A DNA stretch of 64,000 bases from Hofstenia miamia (taxonomy: Eukaryota > Xenacoelomorpha > Acoela). The notes beneath the pieces were generated by a model. It made no database searches. It had not been told where the DNA came from and was given only the letters and a program-made list of their open reading frames with translations. Position numbers and translations under genes: made by a program. Shown here piece after piece: positions 34,750 through 47,812 of this stretch; within the stretch, counting starts at the first letter, position 1, and each line of letters begins with the position of its first letter. The DNA is taken from positions 1,388,204 through 1,452,203 of the forward strand of contig SCFE01000057.1 of assembly GCA_004352715.1 (NCBI GenBank), in the 5' to 3' direction.

Positions 34750-36535
34750 AAATTTAGATATCTACGCCATCAATATTTAGATTTAATTCTAAAATTTAGT
34801 GTGGAAGGTATTGTTATTTATTTAGTCAAATTTCATTTAGGCCTATGAATCTCCTAAACACTTTCATCTGTTCTGGTTATATGTTGTATCATTCTGGACA
34901 CAAACGTTACCATTTCTAGTATAGTGTGTGACCATCAAAGGGCACTGGGATAGTTTGTGTCTAATAATCCTAAAATATGTATATTTTCAATTTTATGGTT
35001 CTGGCTTGAAATAAAAAGTTCTATACAAGGAAGGGTTAAGTGTATTATAATCAATTTCACAAGAAATCGAAATTTATGTATTCTTCATTGTAGTTAGAGG
35101 TTTGTTAAAATAAATATATTTGAATTTTAAATTTTGCATATATATCTATTTCGCTTATTCGCTTATTTCGTTTATACTCTTTTAATTTGTTTCTATTCTG
35201 CATTAAAAGCGTGAAATTTTTCTTGTACATGTGTTAAAATCGCTAAATGTTGAAAGTAATTCTAACAGAAGATGGCGTACCAATGCAAATATTTAAAATG
35301 TTTACCTTTAGAATATACGTGAGTAAAACACATAAGATTTACAGAAGTGTCAAATTATTTTTGTCTATTAGTTACAGCATTTGAACGTCTTAATATTTCT
35401 TGGTTTTCTTGATTAGCTTACTAAATGTATGCATGTGGCTTACTTTCTGAAAATCGAGTGATATTAATTAAAATTGAGCATGTGCAGTTCTATGGCCTAA
35501 AAAATTTCTATTATGCGCATAAATGATATCTTTAGGATATTTGTTAAATCCTGTGAGATTTCAGAATGTATTGGTTTATTATAAATATTATGCATCCTGT
35601 AAAATATGAAATTTTGCAAGGAGCTGTAAATTTTAACTTAAATTTGACTACATTAAAAGGCTGAAACTCCTCAAAAAAACGTAATGCATTAATTTACACA
35701 ATAAGATATGTCCTAGTGGAAAGTTCAATTAATGGAATTGTCAAAAACGCAATAAAAGATTTGAGATATTGAAGTCTCTGCAACGAGCCATCAGTCCGGT
35801 GAGTTCGAAATAGAGTTGTGAGCGGGCTTGGATAAGCCAGGGCGTTAACGGAACAGTGTTAAATTGACTTGAATATGTATAATTAACAATGATAATTCGT
35901 CTGTTGTAATTTCTAGCATTGCAAAAGACGTGAAATTCAATTGTGCTAATATTCTACCTGATCCCTGACAGGTTCATTAGAGTATTATAATCTAACACTG
36001 TACTCGTTGCAGCCAGGTTGCGAATCTGGTTGGACATGTATAACTTCAATATAATTCTCACATTTTCCTTTGCGCTTTATTGCGTTGGTTACATCATAGC
36101 ACTTATCTGATGTATCGGCTATGTATGGAGAACTGCAAAAACATGTAATGTTCTTAAAATATACTCATAGAAGCATGAGAGTAACAATCAGCATTAATGT
36201 ACTTACCAATGGCGCTTGATATTTGACAGATAATGTCATATGACACAATTATTCATTATAGTCAATACTTACTCTTGCACTTCTTTTGTTTTCTTCCATA
36301 GTTAATGATCAATGAAAAAATTAAATTCCAAATTTATTTTTAAGTTAAACTATAAATAAATTACATATTAATGTATAGAAATATATTTGAAATTTTTTTA
36401 TTCTTAAGAACTAATGTGGTAATTATAAATGTCTGCTGCTCGACTTTTGAAGCATATGATTGTTCTTGCTATGTAAATGCAAGACTTGTAAATTCATATC
36501 GGAATGTAATTAAATAATTGCTATTTAAATATTTG

Positions 36536-36572
<37 letters not shown>

Positions 36573-38936
36573 GTCATTTATTAAAAATGTAATATTTTAA
36601 TATGAAGTATATTTTGACTTCAAATTAAATTTAGTGGCAGTCATCTCACTATGAAAAACTGCATTATTTTCCAAAATAGCTGTGTAAGGACAATGGCAAT
36701 TAATAAAATCGCTTCAGGAAGACAGCTAAAACAATAATCAATTTAATGAATTGAAGGCAAATTTCAAAAAATTGTTAATTAAAAAAGCAAATCCTGTGAA
36801 GCTTTAGGATGGAATAATAGGCAATGCTTTACAATATTCTCTTTGATTTACTTGACGTTTTTTCATAAAACATATTAATATGAATGTCGTTGCCGGTTTT
36901 CTGAGTTAGCTGGCCTTATAAATTTAGCCGCAGTCGTAAAAATTTTAATTGTGAAGCACGTTATTGAAACGACAAATTTTTATTCTTTGCAAGCAAAATA
37001 TTTCAAAAAAGTTCCTTTAATGAAAGACGTGCTATTACCACTAGTTCATTTCTTAAGCTTGTCTTTTGGTCTAAATATTTTTAATAATTTAATCACAGTG
37101 AAAATGTTTTATATATTATGTCTTAATTTGGGTCTAAATATGTATTTATCATTTAAAGCCAAATTTATAGACCACAAACTACTTAGCAGCCTATAAATAT
37201 ACATATAAGCATATATCTCTGATCATGGTTTTTTCAATTGCATTTTATGAAACACGTCTGCGAAATAATGATTTAATTATAAATTATATGCAAAAGAGTG
37301 AGTATTGATATTAATGCAAATGCCTTGACATTAAATAGATAAATTAAGTAAGTTTTCCAGTGGTGTCAAAAGTGCTATTCTGTTTGAAATATTAATGCTC
37401 TACTGGAGCGTATAGCATATTAATTATTAAATAATGAGAAAGGATTTGACACTAACCAAATATTTAATCTAAGCTGTTTTCCTTTAGTAGATTAAAATTT
37501 AAAATTTCATAGTTAAAGTTAAGGTTTTGTGAGTCACAATTCTACTTAGATTCATAAGATTTAGTCCCAGTCTCTCCTATATTAATCGCATGTTAATATG
37601 TGCGTGCATATCTTTCAAAGTATAGAATTAAAACAGCATTTTTATGCCACGAAATTTCAAGACACTTTGTTCTATGTGGTACCCAGCAGAGCAGTATTTG
37701 GGCAAAATTGGCATATAACATTTAGTGCATTTCTTCATTTTTAACAGCACACACATTTTAGTCTTAGTACCATTGAAATATTATTCCTAGGTTCCAATCC
37801 CACGGATGGTTCCGCTTAAAAATAACGCATAATATTAGACTAGATATTTAAAAAGTTCGCATTTATTTTGGAGACAAAATTTTTTCAAATGTGGGAATTT
37901 TGTCTTTTCCAAATGGTATACATTGCTTAGAGGCTTACAATAAATATGTAATGCTAACAAGTTAATAATTGAAAGAACCCTTTTAGTGTATTAAAGCAAC
38001 TTTCCATTTATTCTAGTTGCTACAGTAAATGAACTATTTTATTTAGTCAATTAAAAATTCGTTTAGGGACTAATCCAATTTATACCATAACGAGATTTTC
38101 CACTGCTTCGAAATTATAAAGACAGTCATGATTCTATGCTTAGACTTAATTGAACCGGAAATGAACCTCACTTGGGTTTGCCATCCTTTTCAATGTCACG
38201 GGAGTTAGCTGAATTTTAATAAATTATTCGACTTTAAAAATAAGTTAAGCATGAGGCAACATTTATCAGCCAGTTTGCAACTCTGATAATACTTTCATAA
38301 AATTATTATTGCAATATTATGGAGAACGAATGATATTTCTTAGTTATTCTATTTATAAAAGCTTTACAGGTACTGCTTTAAGTGAAGTTGTCTAATGGAT
38401 TTTGGCTGATGGTGAAATTGTAATTTTCAAATAATGTTCTTATTGTAATTGATCAGCTGATAATCAATAAGGTCAGAGTCAAAGGATAATATAATAAAAA
38501 TGAATTATTAAGCTTCAACATGGATCTAAATTTCATTCGCGGTTTTTCTTTGACTAGAATTCAACTTCTTTATATTTCAATTGCCGAATGGGCGGAAAGT
38601 GTCTCGTTGACTTTCTACTTCTTTAGTCATAAAATTGATTCAATTAACGATTTAATACAAAATATTATACGTATTCTACCAAGCTCTACGAAATTGAAGA
38701 AATTTGGACGTGGAAGAAATCCTGTACTACGGAACACGAGAAGCATTGAACAAATTTATAATGCTTTAACCGCATGAATTCATTGCTATACATCTTTGTT
38801 GTAGCTAAACATACGTGTATATACGTAGTAAAAATATCAAAGACTAAAATTTTTGCATTAGCTTTACAGTACCTTTTACCAATCATAACTAGAGTGACAA
38901 TGTCGACCCAATGCAAATTATGCAATTATATATAAC

Positions 38937-38975
<39 letters not shown>

Positions 38976-40620
38976 ATTTTACTTTGATCCACTCAAAATT
39001 GGTTTCAACATTCCCAACACTTATCAACAATAACAGAAACAAACATTTAGAAAAGAAGACCTGCAAAATTATCTCGTAAAAATGAATTTGGTTAAAACAT
39101 TCAAATAACTTGACATGAGGTGGAAATCATTGACTTTTTAAACGTATCCACATAATTATATGATTAAGTCAATTGCGTGTTCCTTCGCAAAATGTCGACT
39201 CAAATGAAGTGTATGTGGCAATAACTATTTTCAATTTGATAGCTAACAGTCTTATTCCAAATCTTGCATTTCTCAACCATTTTTTAAAATCACACATTTC
39301 TTTGCAAAGATAGTATTAACATCATATATTTACTATTCAGTTTCACAATTTTCACATGGCAGGATTTTGCAACACTTAATACGTAAAAATATCGGATTAT
39401 CGGTATGGAATCTTTTCTCCGATACAAACATTATTAAGATATTGTAATTCATTTTTATATTTCAAATCTTCTTAAGAATATTTGTGTTTTATTATATGGT
39501 CTAGTTGTAAGTAGTGCAAAATGCTATTATAAGAATTTCGAGCAATGATTTATGAAAATTATGAGAATAGTGATAAATGATAATGAGCAGATTTATCTGA
39601 GCTTCATAGAAAAAATATGCCAAATATGCTGCAGCTTATTGCTAATTCCAAAGCGAATGAAAAAGAGAAATTTTTCTCATGCTCAAGACATTAGTTTCGC
39701 GCAAACAATAAATTATGATGAAGGGTTCAAATTAATTATCCATTTCGAAATGCTAATTGAAAGACTATTTGGAAAAGTTTAGTAGGATGACAAATGCTTG
39801 AGTGATGGGAAGGATTTACCAGGCGGATTAATACATCTTCGAATTGTTGGATCCCTTGTCCAGATAATTCTCCGATTGAACTTGCATGTTATTAACCAGC
39901 TGTTAAGAGGTATCCTGAGATGATATGATATTTTTGCTAAGACTAATTAAATGACACAAATTTGTCAAATTTACAAGATGTAATATAAGCACTAAAAGAA
40001 TCCTGGTTGCCATCTCGTCAATTTTTGTTCACGGGATTGCCATTTACCCCATGGGATGGCCAACTTCCTTTGAGATAGCATTGCAATTCGCAATTTCCAT
40101 CCAAGACCCATGCCCATGAGATACCTGAATTTGGGAATTTCTTTGCTTAAACCTTCTCAACTCAAAAAAGTGTTTTTGTTCCATTGATAAATACTATAGA
40201 AAAACCTTTATTTGTCTTACCTGCTTCTCAAATGCTTGGTTACAAAGGTCAATAATCAATAATAATAATAATATAATACACTTATTATTATTATTTTAAA
40301 GAAATGGTATAATGCACTACATTGATCATTTTTAAACTCCAAGTTCAAGTTATTTTAAATTATAAATTTTTGTAAATTATGGTTCCTTAATTAGAGGAAT
40401 TTCTGCAATGTAAACACACATGCCTCATTACATCATAGAAATGCAAGGTCAAATATGTCATTAACTGTTAAATACGGCCGCGGGATGATTTATATGTTCA
40501 AACTAAATAAACAATCCAACTAAATTATATTTAATTTATGACATGCTTGTCATAAGATTCAAACGCTAACATAATAATTGGAAATGAACGTTTCTATATA
40601 TTTTAATGCAGGTATTTTAT
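34200..40620. other. AT-rich stretch without recognised genes
   Basis: TA arrays occur at 34715-34747, 36538-36568 and 38939-38972. Open frames at 36951-37196 and 38520-38777 (85 codons, Leu/Ile-rich start and basic end) match nothing I know and have chance-like length. No transposon motif, RNA gene or splice-supported exon was seen. Confidence 0.5.
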
Positions 40621-40628
40621 AGAGTTAA

Positions 40629-41184
40629 GGTGGGTTTACAGCTTATCAATGAATTATAATACCTCTAAATTGTGAAGAATGCATTGTTGTTGATACGCTG
40701 TTTACAGCATCTCAATTGAAGTTGTTTATCACACTTTTATTTGTTATTGATACAGCGTTTACAGCTGACTAATCCCAATTGAATCTTATAATTCAAAACA
40801 TTTGGGATTAGAGATATCCCACAGAAACGTTTTTTCTTTAACTTTTCCAGCAATTGGGTCATGATCCTTTCCTGTTGCATGCCTAGTTTCGAATGAATAT
40901 AATTGATTCAATGTTTACACTAGCGTAATGACTAATTATGAGAGGATGAAAGACGAAATATCAAAAGTGGTTTGATCACGTCTTTCATCTCAATTGTGGA
41001 AATATGATCGTCTTTCAAGTGTTTACAGCCGTATTAGCGCAATTGATAAGCTCGATTACGCATTCTTTTGATTTCATTAGTTTTATTAATTGATCGTCTT
41101 TCACAGCTGTTTACAGCTGAATTTGTGCTAATTGGGCACTCAATTGCGAAAGATTATATTTCATTGATATGTTGTAAACACACC
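40629..41184. mobile_element. 556 bp MITE with TTTACAGC words (family related to 48697-49227)
   Basis: The left end GGTGGGTTTACAGCTTATCA and the reverse-complemented right end GGTGTGTTTACAACATATCA agree at 17 of 20 bases, and the match continues for AATGAA. TTAA precedes the left end and TTTA follows the right end. Words such as CTGTTTACAGC, TCAATTG and GATCGTCTTTCA recur inside in both orientations. There is no transposase. The open frame at 41068-41253 is incidental. Confidence 0.75.
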
Positions 41185-42507
41185 TTTAGTGTGTTCCTAT
41201 TTATTAACATTTTACCTAAAAAATTTTTTCCTCATAATCATGTGTTTTGGTGAATGTTGTTGCTCATTCCATATATTATGAAGCTGCAGATAGTGTCTAT
41301 CCCAAAAAAAAATTTAGATGTGAATAATATCCAGTTAAATGTGAATTTTTTTTAAATGTGCTTGAAGCTCATTAACATCTCAGGTGGATATATTTTTTAG
41401 CCGTGAATTAATGTTTATTAGTAAGCAATTTGTAAATCATTCTGCTTTAATTATAAATGAATTAAAAATTCTGAAATTTGATGATAACGGTCTTTTAATA
41501 ACTGCATGCTATAAGCAATTGTTTTTTACAAAAAAAATTTTTATTCAAATTTTTTTATTTGATTCATTAAATCTACCATTATAATAAATTCTGTCAAATT
41601 GAATATCCATTGTAAGCAAATTAAATTGCTTCATTTTTAATGAATAATTTACGAAAACTGATCATTAATGAATTAGATTTATTGCATAAATTTATTTAGT
41701 TAATGTACATGCTTAACCATTAAATACATTCTATTAAATTATAAGCATTTGCATTTCTAATAATCTATTTTATCAGTCGGTTATTATTAGCTAACACATA
41801 AGAGGAAGTTGTCAGACATTGAAAGCTTTTGCTTCATGTAAATAGTAGTAGAATCCTTTTAACTAATATAGCTAGTAAAATGTAACATTTCTTCGCGTAG
41901 AAACAATTTTATTTCAATAACAAGAGCAACCATTTTTAAAAACATTAAACTAGTGTCTGAATGCCTCCCACAGAAGGTAATTCGGGTCATCTCAACAGTT
42001 AATGGCATCTAACTTAGACCAATATCAATTTTTGCTGCCAAATATTTAAACAAGCAGAGGCGATAACAATGCCTTCTTGGTGGAGTTAAAATACAGATCT
42101 GTTTAAAATAATACCATAAGAATTCACTGAATCAGATTTTCCAAGACGTTAATTTGTTAAAATCTTTCGAAAGTATTAGCAAAATTCGTTTCATAAATTA
42201 TTTTTTTAATTTTAATCTGCAATTGAAACGTCACGTTCATTTGATTTATTCTCTAAATTATGTTTGTGAATTATTTAGTAGTCATTAAAAAACCGCAATT
42301 CTATTTCCGCAAAATTATAAATTAAAAACAATTACTAAATAAACTTTAAATTTCGACCTACAGAGCTAAGATAATTAATAAAATACTTTTGGCAGACTTT
42401 CAAATATAATATAATTCAACTAAGAAACATTTTATATTCCAAACATCTCTCTAAATATTTTTTCCATAAATTCTCGACCCTTCTCTCTTATATATATATA
42501 TATATAT
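41185..42507. other. AT-rich stretch without recognised genes
   Basis: Contains one unassigned 66-codon open frame (41384-41584) and ends in a TA tract (42489-42507) that runs into a gap. I see no other structure. Confidence 0.5.
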
Positions 42508-43507
42508 NNNNNNNNNNNNNNNNNNNNNNNNNNNNNNNNNNNNNNNNNNNNNNNNNNNNNNNNNNNNNNNNNNNNNNNNNNNNNNNNNNNNNNNNNNNNN
42601 NNNNNNNNNNNNNNNNNNNNNNNNNNNNNNNNNNNNNNNNNNNNNNNNNNNNNNNNNNNNNNNNNNNNNNNNNNNNNNNNNNNNNNNNNNNNNNNNNNNN
42701 NNNNNNNNNNNNNNNNNNNNNNNNNNNNNNNNNNNNNNNNNNNNNNNNNNNNNNNNNNNNNNNNNNNNNNNNNNNNNNNNNNNNNNNNNNNNNNNNNNNN
42801 NNNNNNNNNNNNNNNNNNNNNNNNNNNNNNNNNNNNNNNNNNNNNNNNNNNNNNNNNNNNNNNNNNNNNNNNNNNNNNNNNNNNNNNNNNNNNNNNNNNN
42901 NNNNNNNNNNNNNNNNNNNNNNNNNNNNNNNNNNNNNNNNNNNNNNNNNNNNNNNNNNNNNNNNNNNNNNNNNNNNNNNNNNNNNNNNNNNNNNNNNNNN
43001 NNNNNNNNNNNNNNNNNNNNNNNNNNNNNNNNNNNNNNNNNNNNNNNNNNNNNNNNNNNNNNNNNNNNNNNNNNNNNNNNNNNNNNNNNNNNNNNNNNNN
43101 NNNNNNNNNNNNNNNNNNNNNNNNNNNNNNNNNNNNNNNNNNNNNNNNNNNNNNNNNNNNNNNNNNNNNNNNNNNNNNNNNNNNNNNNNNNNNNNNNNNN
43201 NNNNNNNNNNNNNNNNNNNNNNNNNNNNNNNNNNNNNNNNNNNNNNNNNNNNNNNNNNNNNNNNNNNNNNNNNNNNNNNNNNNNNNNNNNNNNNNNNNNN
43301 NNNNNNNNNNNNNNNNNNNNNNNNNNNNNNNNNNNNNNNNNNNNNNNNNNNNNNNNNNNNNNNNNNNNNNNNNNNNNNNNNNNNNNNNNNNNNNNNNNNN
43401 NNNNNNNNNNNNNNNNNNNNNNNNNNNNNNNNNNNNNNNNNNNNNNNNNNNNNNNNNNNNNNNNNNNNNNNNNNNNNNNNNNNNNNNNNNNNNNNNNNNN
43501 NNNNNNN
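42508..43507. other. Assembly gap (1000 N)
   Basis: Exactly 1000 N between a TA tract and the inverted reverse transcriptase core of the R4/Dong-like element. Confidence 0.99.
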
Positions 43508-43798
43508 CTTCTGCAACATCTTCCTTGAACTAGCGTACATCTTCAGGTCGTCCATGTACCACAAGTGACTCACTGCTCTACCATTCTTCTCCATCTTATA
43601 CCCTATGCCTATCTACATTAACTTTTCTGTGATAGGTATTAAGCTAACTACAAACAGTAGTGGCGCTAAGCTGTCTCCCTGGAATATACCCCGTCTAAAC
43701 CTAAACCTATGCACATCTATCTCAGTCTGCCACTTTCCCATCTCTCACTCTAGAAACTCAACCCATTTCTGTGAAACTCCATTAGCCTCTAACGTCTA
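43508..43798 (-). pseudogene. Inverted reverse transcriptase core of an R4/Dong-like LINE
   Basis: On the minus strand the frames give LEANGVSQKWVEF, then RRGIFQGDSLAPLLFVVSL and HLWYMDDLKMYASS. These are the fingers, palm and YMDD catalytic box of a restriction-endonuclease-type LINE. It is truncated by the gap at 43507. Directly after 43798 the sequence switches to the N-terminal region of the same kind of element on the + strand. The part missing from the + strand copy (the gap at 44813-45201) is where this core should lie. Confidence 0.8.
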
Positions 43799-45990
43799 AC
43801 AGGCTAAGCAAAGGGAAAATGAAGTGATAGACGTTGAGGCAGAAGTTGCGGAAGCAGCAGAACCAGTGGACGCAGAACCTGAAGTAACAATCAAGGAAAA
43901 GATGAAGGAAGAAATAGGTGAGAGAACTAGGTTGCCAGTTCCAAGAGGAGTTAAGAAAAGCAAGCTAGCAGTAGAGACAGCAAAGGTAAATAAAGTGTTG
44001 GAGAGGATAGATGCTAGGAGTGTCACCGAAGGAAATAGCTTAGTGTATGCAGGCGCATGGGAAGTGCTAAAAAATGTAGGCATGGACATGAAGAAGAAAA
44101 GGCAACAAGAAGATAAGGGAGACAGAAAGCCAGCATGGGAAAGAATTGAGAATAAAGGGAAAAGATTAGGCAGCAAATAGGGAAGATCAGGACAAATAAG
44201 GCGGTGCAGGACAGGTGCAGGGTAGGTAAGGGGAAGACTATAGAAACTGCAAGAGCAAAGCAAGCAAAAGACAACATGAAGTTTGAAGCCCAAGAAGGAC
44301 GATTCTACAAAGAACTAGATGAAGGGGGAGAAGCAGGCGAGGACGCAGTAAAGTTCTGGGAGAATATATGGGGAAGTGAGGGACCAGAGATAGAGAGTGA
44401 GCAGATGCAGAAGGAGTTCAGACAAGAAGAAGCAATCACAACTGCAAAGATGAAGAAGCCTCTAAAGAAGATGAAGGCGCCAGGCAGAGATGAGGTACAT
44501 TGGTATTTGCTGAAGAAGTTCACAAGTGTTCATGAGAAACTAGCAGTAGCATTGGAGGAGTGTGTGGTGAGTGGGTGCCCAGAAAGGATGGTAGTGGGAA
44601 GGAAATTTCTGATACAGAAGGACCCAAAGAAAGGTAGTGAGGCAAGCAACTTCAGGCCAATAACATGTCTGCCAACAACTTGGAAATTGCTAACTTCTGT
44701 GATTTCAAGTAGGCTGGCATGCTACTTAGAACAGAACAGGTTGATACCAGAGGAGCCGAAGGGATGTAAGACAAAGACGAGAGGAGACAAAGATCAGTTG
44801 TTGATAGACCAGNNNNNNNNNNNNNNNNNNNNNNNNNNNNNNNNNNNNNNNNNNNNNNNNNNNNNNNNNNNNNNNNNNNNNNNNNNNNNNNNNNNNNNNN
44901 NNNNNNNNNNNNNNNNNNNNNNNNNNNNNNNNNNNNNNNNNNNNNNNNNNNNNNNNNNNNNNNNNNNNNNNNNNNNNNNNNNNNNNNNNNNNNNNNNNNN
45001 NNNNNNNNNNNNNNNNNNNNNNNNNNNNNNNNNNNNNNNNNNNNNNNNNNNNNNNNNNNNNNNNNNNNNNNNNNNNNNNNNNNNNNNNNNNNNNNNNNNN
45101 NNNNNNNNNNNNNNNNNNNNNNNNNNNNNNNNNNNNNNNNNNNNNNNNNNNNNNNNNNNNNNNNNNNNNNNNNNNNNNNNNNNNNNNNNNNNNNNNNNNN
45201 NGCAATGCATGGAGAATACTGGAGGAACACAGAAATGTGTGACAGAGAAGAGAGCAACAAGTGGTTAAAGAAGGCAGGGCTAAAAAGAGAAGCACTGATC
45301 ATGCAAGCACAGGAGCAAGCAATAAGAACAAACTGGGTGAAGAAGCATATAGACAGAAGAGTAGAAGTAAGTGATAAGTGTAGGCTATGTAAGAAAGAGG
45401 CGGAGACAGTAGATCATCTGATAGCAGGGTGTGAGTAGTTGGCACAGAATGAGTATAGGTTCAGGCATGACAAGGTGGGAAGAATGGTTCACTGGAGTTT
45501 GAGCAGGCCGCATGGGTTAGAAGCAGGAGACAAGTGGTATGAGCACAAGCCACAGGGCGTCATAGAAAATGAGAAGGTTAAGACAACATACAAACAAGCA
45601 AGGTGATAGAAGCACGGAGGCCAGACATAGTAGTGGTACACAAAGAGAAAATATTAGGAACAGAGATAGACATAGCAGTACCAAAAGACAGAAATGTAGA
45701 AAGCAAGGAGAAAGAGAAGATAGACAAATACAGAGAGTTAGCAGAGGAAATAGAAAGACTATGGGAGTTAAAGAAAGTTGAAGTAGTCCCGGTAGTAGTA
45801 GGCGCACTAGGAGCAGTGAGTAAGAAGCATAAAAGATACTTGGAGGAGTTGGGAGTACCAAAGTGGGGAGGAGCAGTAGCACAGAAGGCAGCATTGTTAG
45901 GAACAGCTAGAGTCCTGAGGAAAGCTCTCAGACTCCCTGGGAACTGGTGAGTTCCCCGAGCTGAGAGGGATACCAGCATGAAGCTGTGAG
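43799..45990 (+). mobile_element. R4/Dong-like LINE with restriction-like endonuclease, frameshifted and gapped
   Basis: 43799-44180 and 44204-44812 form an N-terminal and early reverse transcriptase region (MKAPGRDEVHWYLLKKF, SNFRPITCLPTTWKLLTSV, GDKDQLLIDQ) with a frameshift near 44165. After a 389-N gap, 45205-45438 gives the C-terminal CRLC-x7-H-x4-C knuckle, and after an in-frame TAG the reading continues through VHWSLSRPHGLE and KWYEHKPQGV. 45603-45950, in a new frame, holds the restriction-like endonuclease: RRPDIVVV, GTEIDIAVPKD and VVPVVVGALGAVSK. The element ends in an AAT microsatellite (about 45995-46014), matching the known preference of Dong/R4 relatives for TAA-type repeats. 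Its strand is strikingly purine-rich, unlike its neighbours. Confidence 0.85.
44813..45201. other. Assembly gap (389 N) inside the R4/Dong-like LINE
   Basis: The N run replaces the reverse transcriptase catalytic core between the QLLIDQ segment and the C-terminal region. 389 N may be an estimated size. Confidence 0.99.
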
Positions 45991-46014
45991 ATGCAAGAAT
46001 AATAATAATAATAA

Positions 46015-46590
46015 TGATAATATTAAAAATAAATGGAAATGTCATTATTACCATAAATATAGCACTACAATTATGGATACAAGTCGAGAAATTTAAAGAA
46101 AATTGTAGAAAAATGATAGTTTTCATTAAATTTAGGGTTGAGATGTTCAATGACATATTCAAACAGCATAGTCTTAAGTATCGAATTACCATAAAATATA
46201 TTAATATTAGCTGTTCTTTGAAGAAAATTAACCTAATGACATACACGATTAAACTAAAATATATCTGTCTTCCGCTTACAAGTTTTCTTAACTCGAGAGA
46301 ACATTACATTTTGAGAATGCAGGTTCTTATAATTTGGAGAATAAGCGAAATATAGTTGAAAATATTTGTGTCATACTTGTCATTTACTAATTTATTCTTA
46401 AATAACAAATCATTTACTTGTAGTTGTACAGAAATCTGGAAAGTTTTCAACTATTAAAGACGATTTTTTTATACTAAATGCCTGTAGTGATCCTCTTTGT
46501 ACAAATTGATTGAAAACAATCGAGCTTAAGCACATCTGTTAAATTTGCATACCATTCGGGTGAAGCATACATTTAAATAAAAGAACCATA
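46015..46590. other. AT-rich spacer between two LINE remnants
   Basis: No gene recognised. The open frame at 46014-46355 is low in complexity and has no family resemblance. Confidence 0.5.
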
Positions 46591-46595
46591 CATTT

Positions 46596-47800
46596 TTACA
46601 ACATTATTTTACAATTTGTTGAGGTGCTAAATGGAAGACATCTTTCGACAAAAGTAAATACCTTACAAGATTTGGAGATTTTTTTATCAATATGTTGAGA
46701 CCATGACAATTTAGATGTAATATAGACACTAAGATCATGAACCTCATTTGTAGGATAAAACGTTTTTCCACTGAACGATAAAGGAGGACAATCATCTACC
46801 ATAAATGCTATTAAAATAGATTATTCAAATTAAAAAGCATGCTGTTATTCAAAGCCCAGTCTTTATTAAATGGTAAATCATTTCCGCACGTCGAATAAAT
46901 CATCGAGCTAAGCAATTTATAGTCAACAGCAAATATAAACAGAAATTAGCTTTAGCATGCAGATGGAAGGTCATATATAAAGCAAAGAGATAAAAGTGGT
47001 CCTAAGCATCTATATAATTTATGAAATTCATGTTTGTTTACATTATGACCTCTGAAAGCAGGGGCAAAGTTGAATGACCAAATTTAAGTGGCTTTATTTT
47101 GGCAATTTTAAGCTCTCATACAGCGTGTCTAGTAAATGGGATTATAAATCGCAGAAAAGAGCGTGATTTAAGCGAAAATTTAATAAAGATCCAAAATAAG
47201 CGTAACTATATTAGTTGGGAAGAGCCTTAAAGAATTCCACTAGGCACCGGTAATGTAGTTGATATAGTGTTACCTATGTTGACACATTGAGATCTTCCTG
47301 ATAAATATGATGTAATTAATGCTAATAAATGACTAGAAATACCAAAAATATTTTTAAGTTTATCATTTAATAATGAATATGACACTTTATCAAATGCTTT
47401 GCTAAAGTCAAGATAAAATGAATGCAATGGATAGTTTATGTCATGATAATGATAAACTTTATTTAAGTAATTCAAAAGTTGTAAAACAGTAAAACGTTCT
47501 TTAAATATTTATTTTTCAAAAAGCAAAGAAAGTTTTTATAAAATAGAGAATGATTTATAACTACGCAAATTACTTCTATTGTTTGATTAAAGCAATGTAA
47601 TTATTTTTGCTGTTTTCCAAAATCATTGGAAGCATCCACAAATATTTGAAAAGTAGAAAAAACATGAAAGATATTTCTTTACCATAATCTCTCTAAAATG
47701 AGCTAGGTAAGTAATCTAAACCACATCCTGAATAGCATCTAAAGGGTTAGAATGATGTTGTCGTAAGTAAGCTCACATCTACAGTCAAATTAACAGAATA
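46596..47800 (-). mobile_element. Decayed LINE reverse transcriptase (third LINE)
   Basis: The minus strand 47475-47227 reads through LNYLNKVYHY, FYLDFSKAFDKVSYSLLND and SGRSQCVNIGNTISTTLPVPSGIL, the palm of a CR1/Jockey-type enzyme. Further on, shifted frames give an AVDYKLLSSMIY segment (a decayed YADD box) and WALNNSMLFNLN. 46802-46596 gives HDLSVYITSKLSWSQHIDK, the thumb region. Upstream frames towards 47.8 kb are heavily broken. The hAT remnant at 47813 abuts its 5' side. Confidence 0.75.
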
Positions 47801-47812
47801 AATAATGCAAAT

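Noticed and set aside
38520-38777. 85-codon open frame with ATG as a gene
   Set aside because: No domain, no splice or poly(A) support and a length reachable by chance; left unassigned in the 34.2-40.6 kb entry.
43796-44293. 165-codon minus-strand open frame rich in Ser/Leu/Pro
   Set aside because: It is the antisense shadow of the purine-rich R4/Dong-like LINE coding strand; the + strand carries the recognisable motifs. The same holds for 45517-45894 and 45578-46246.
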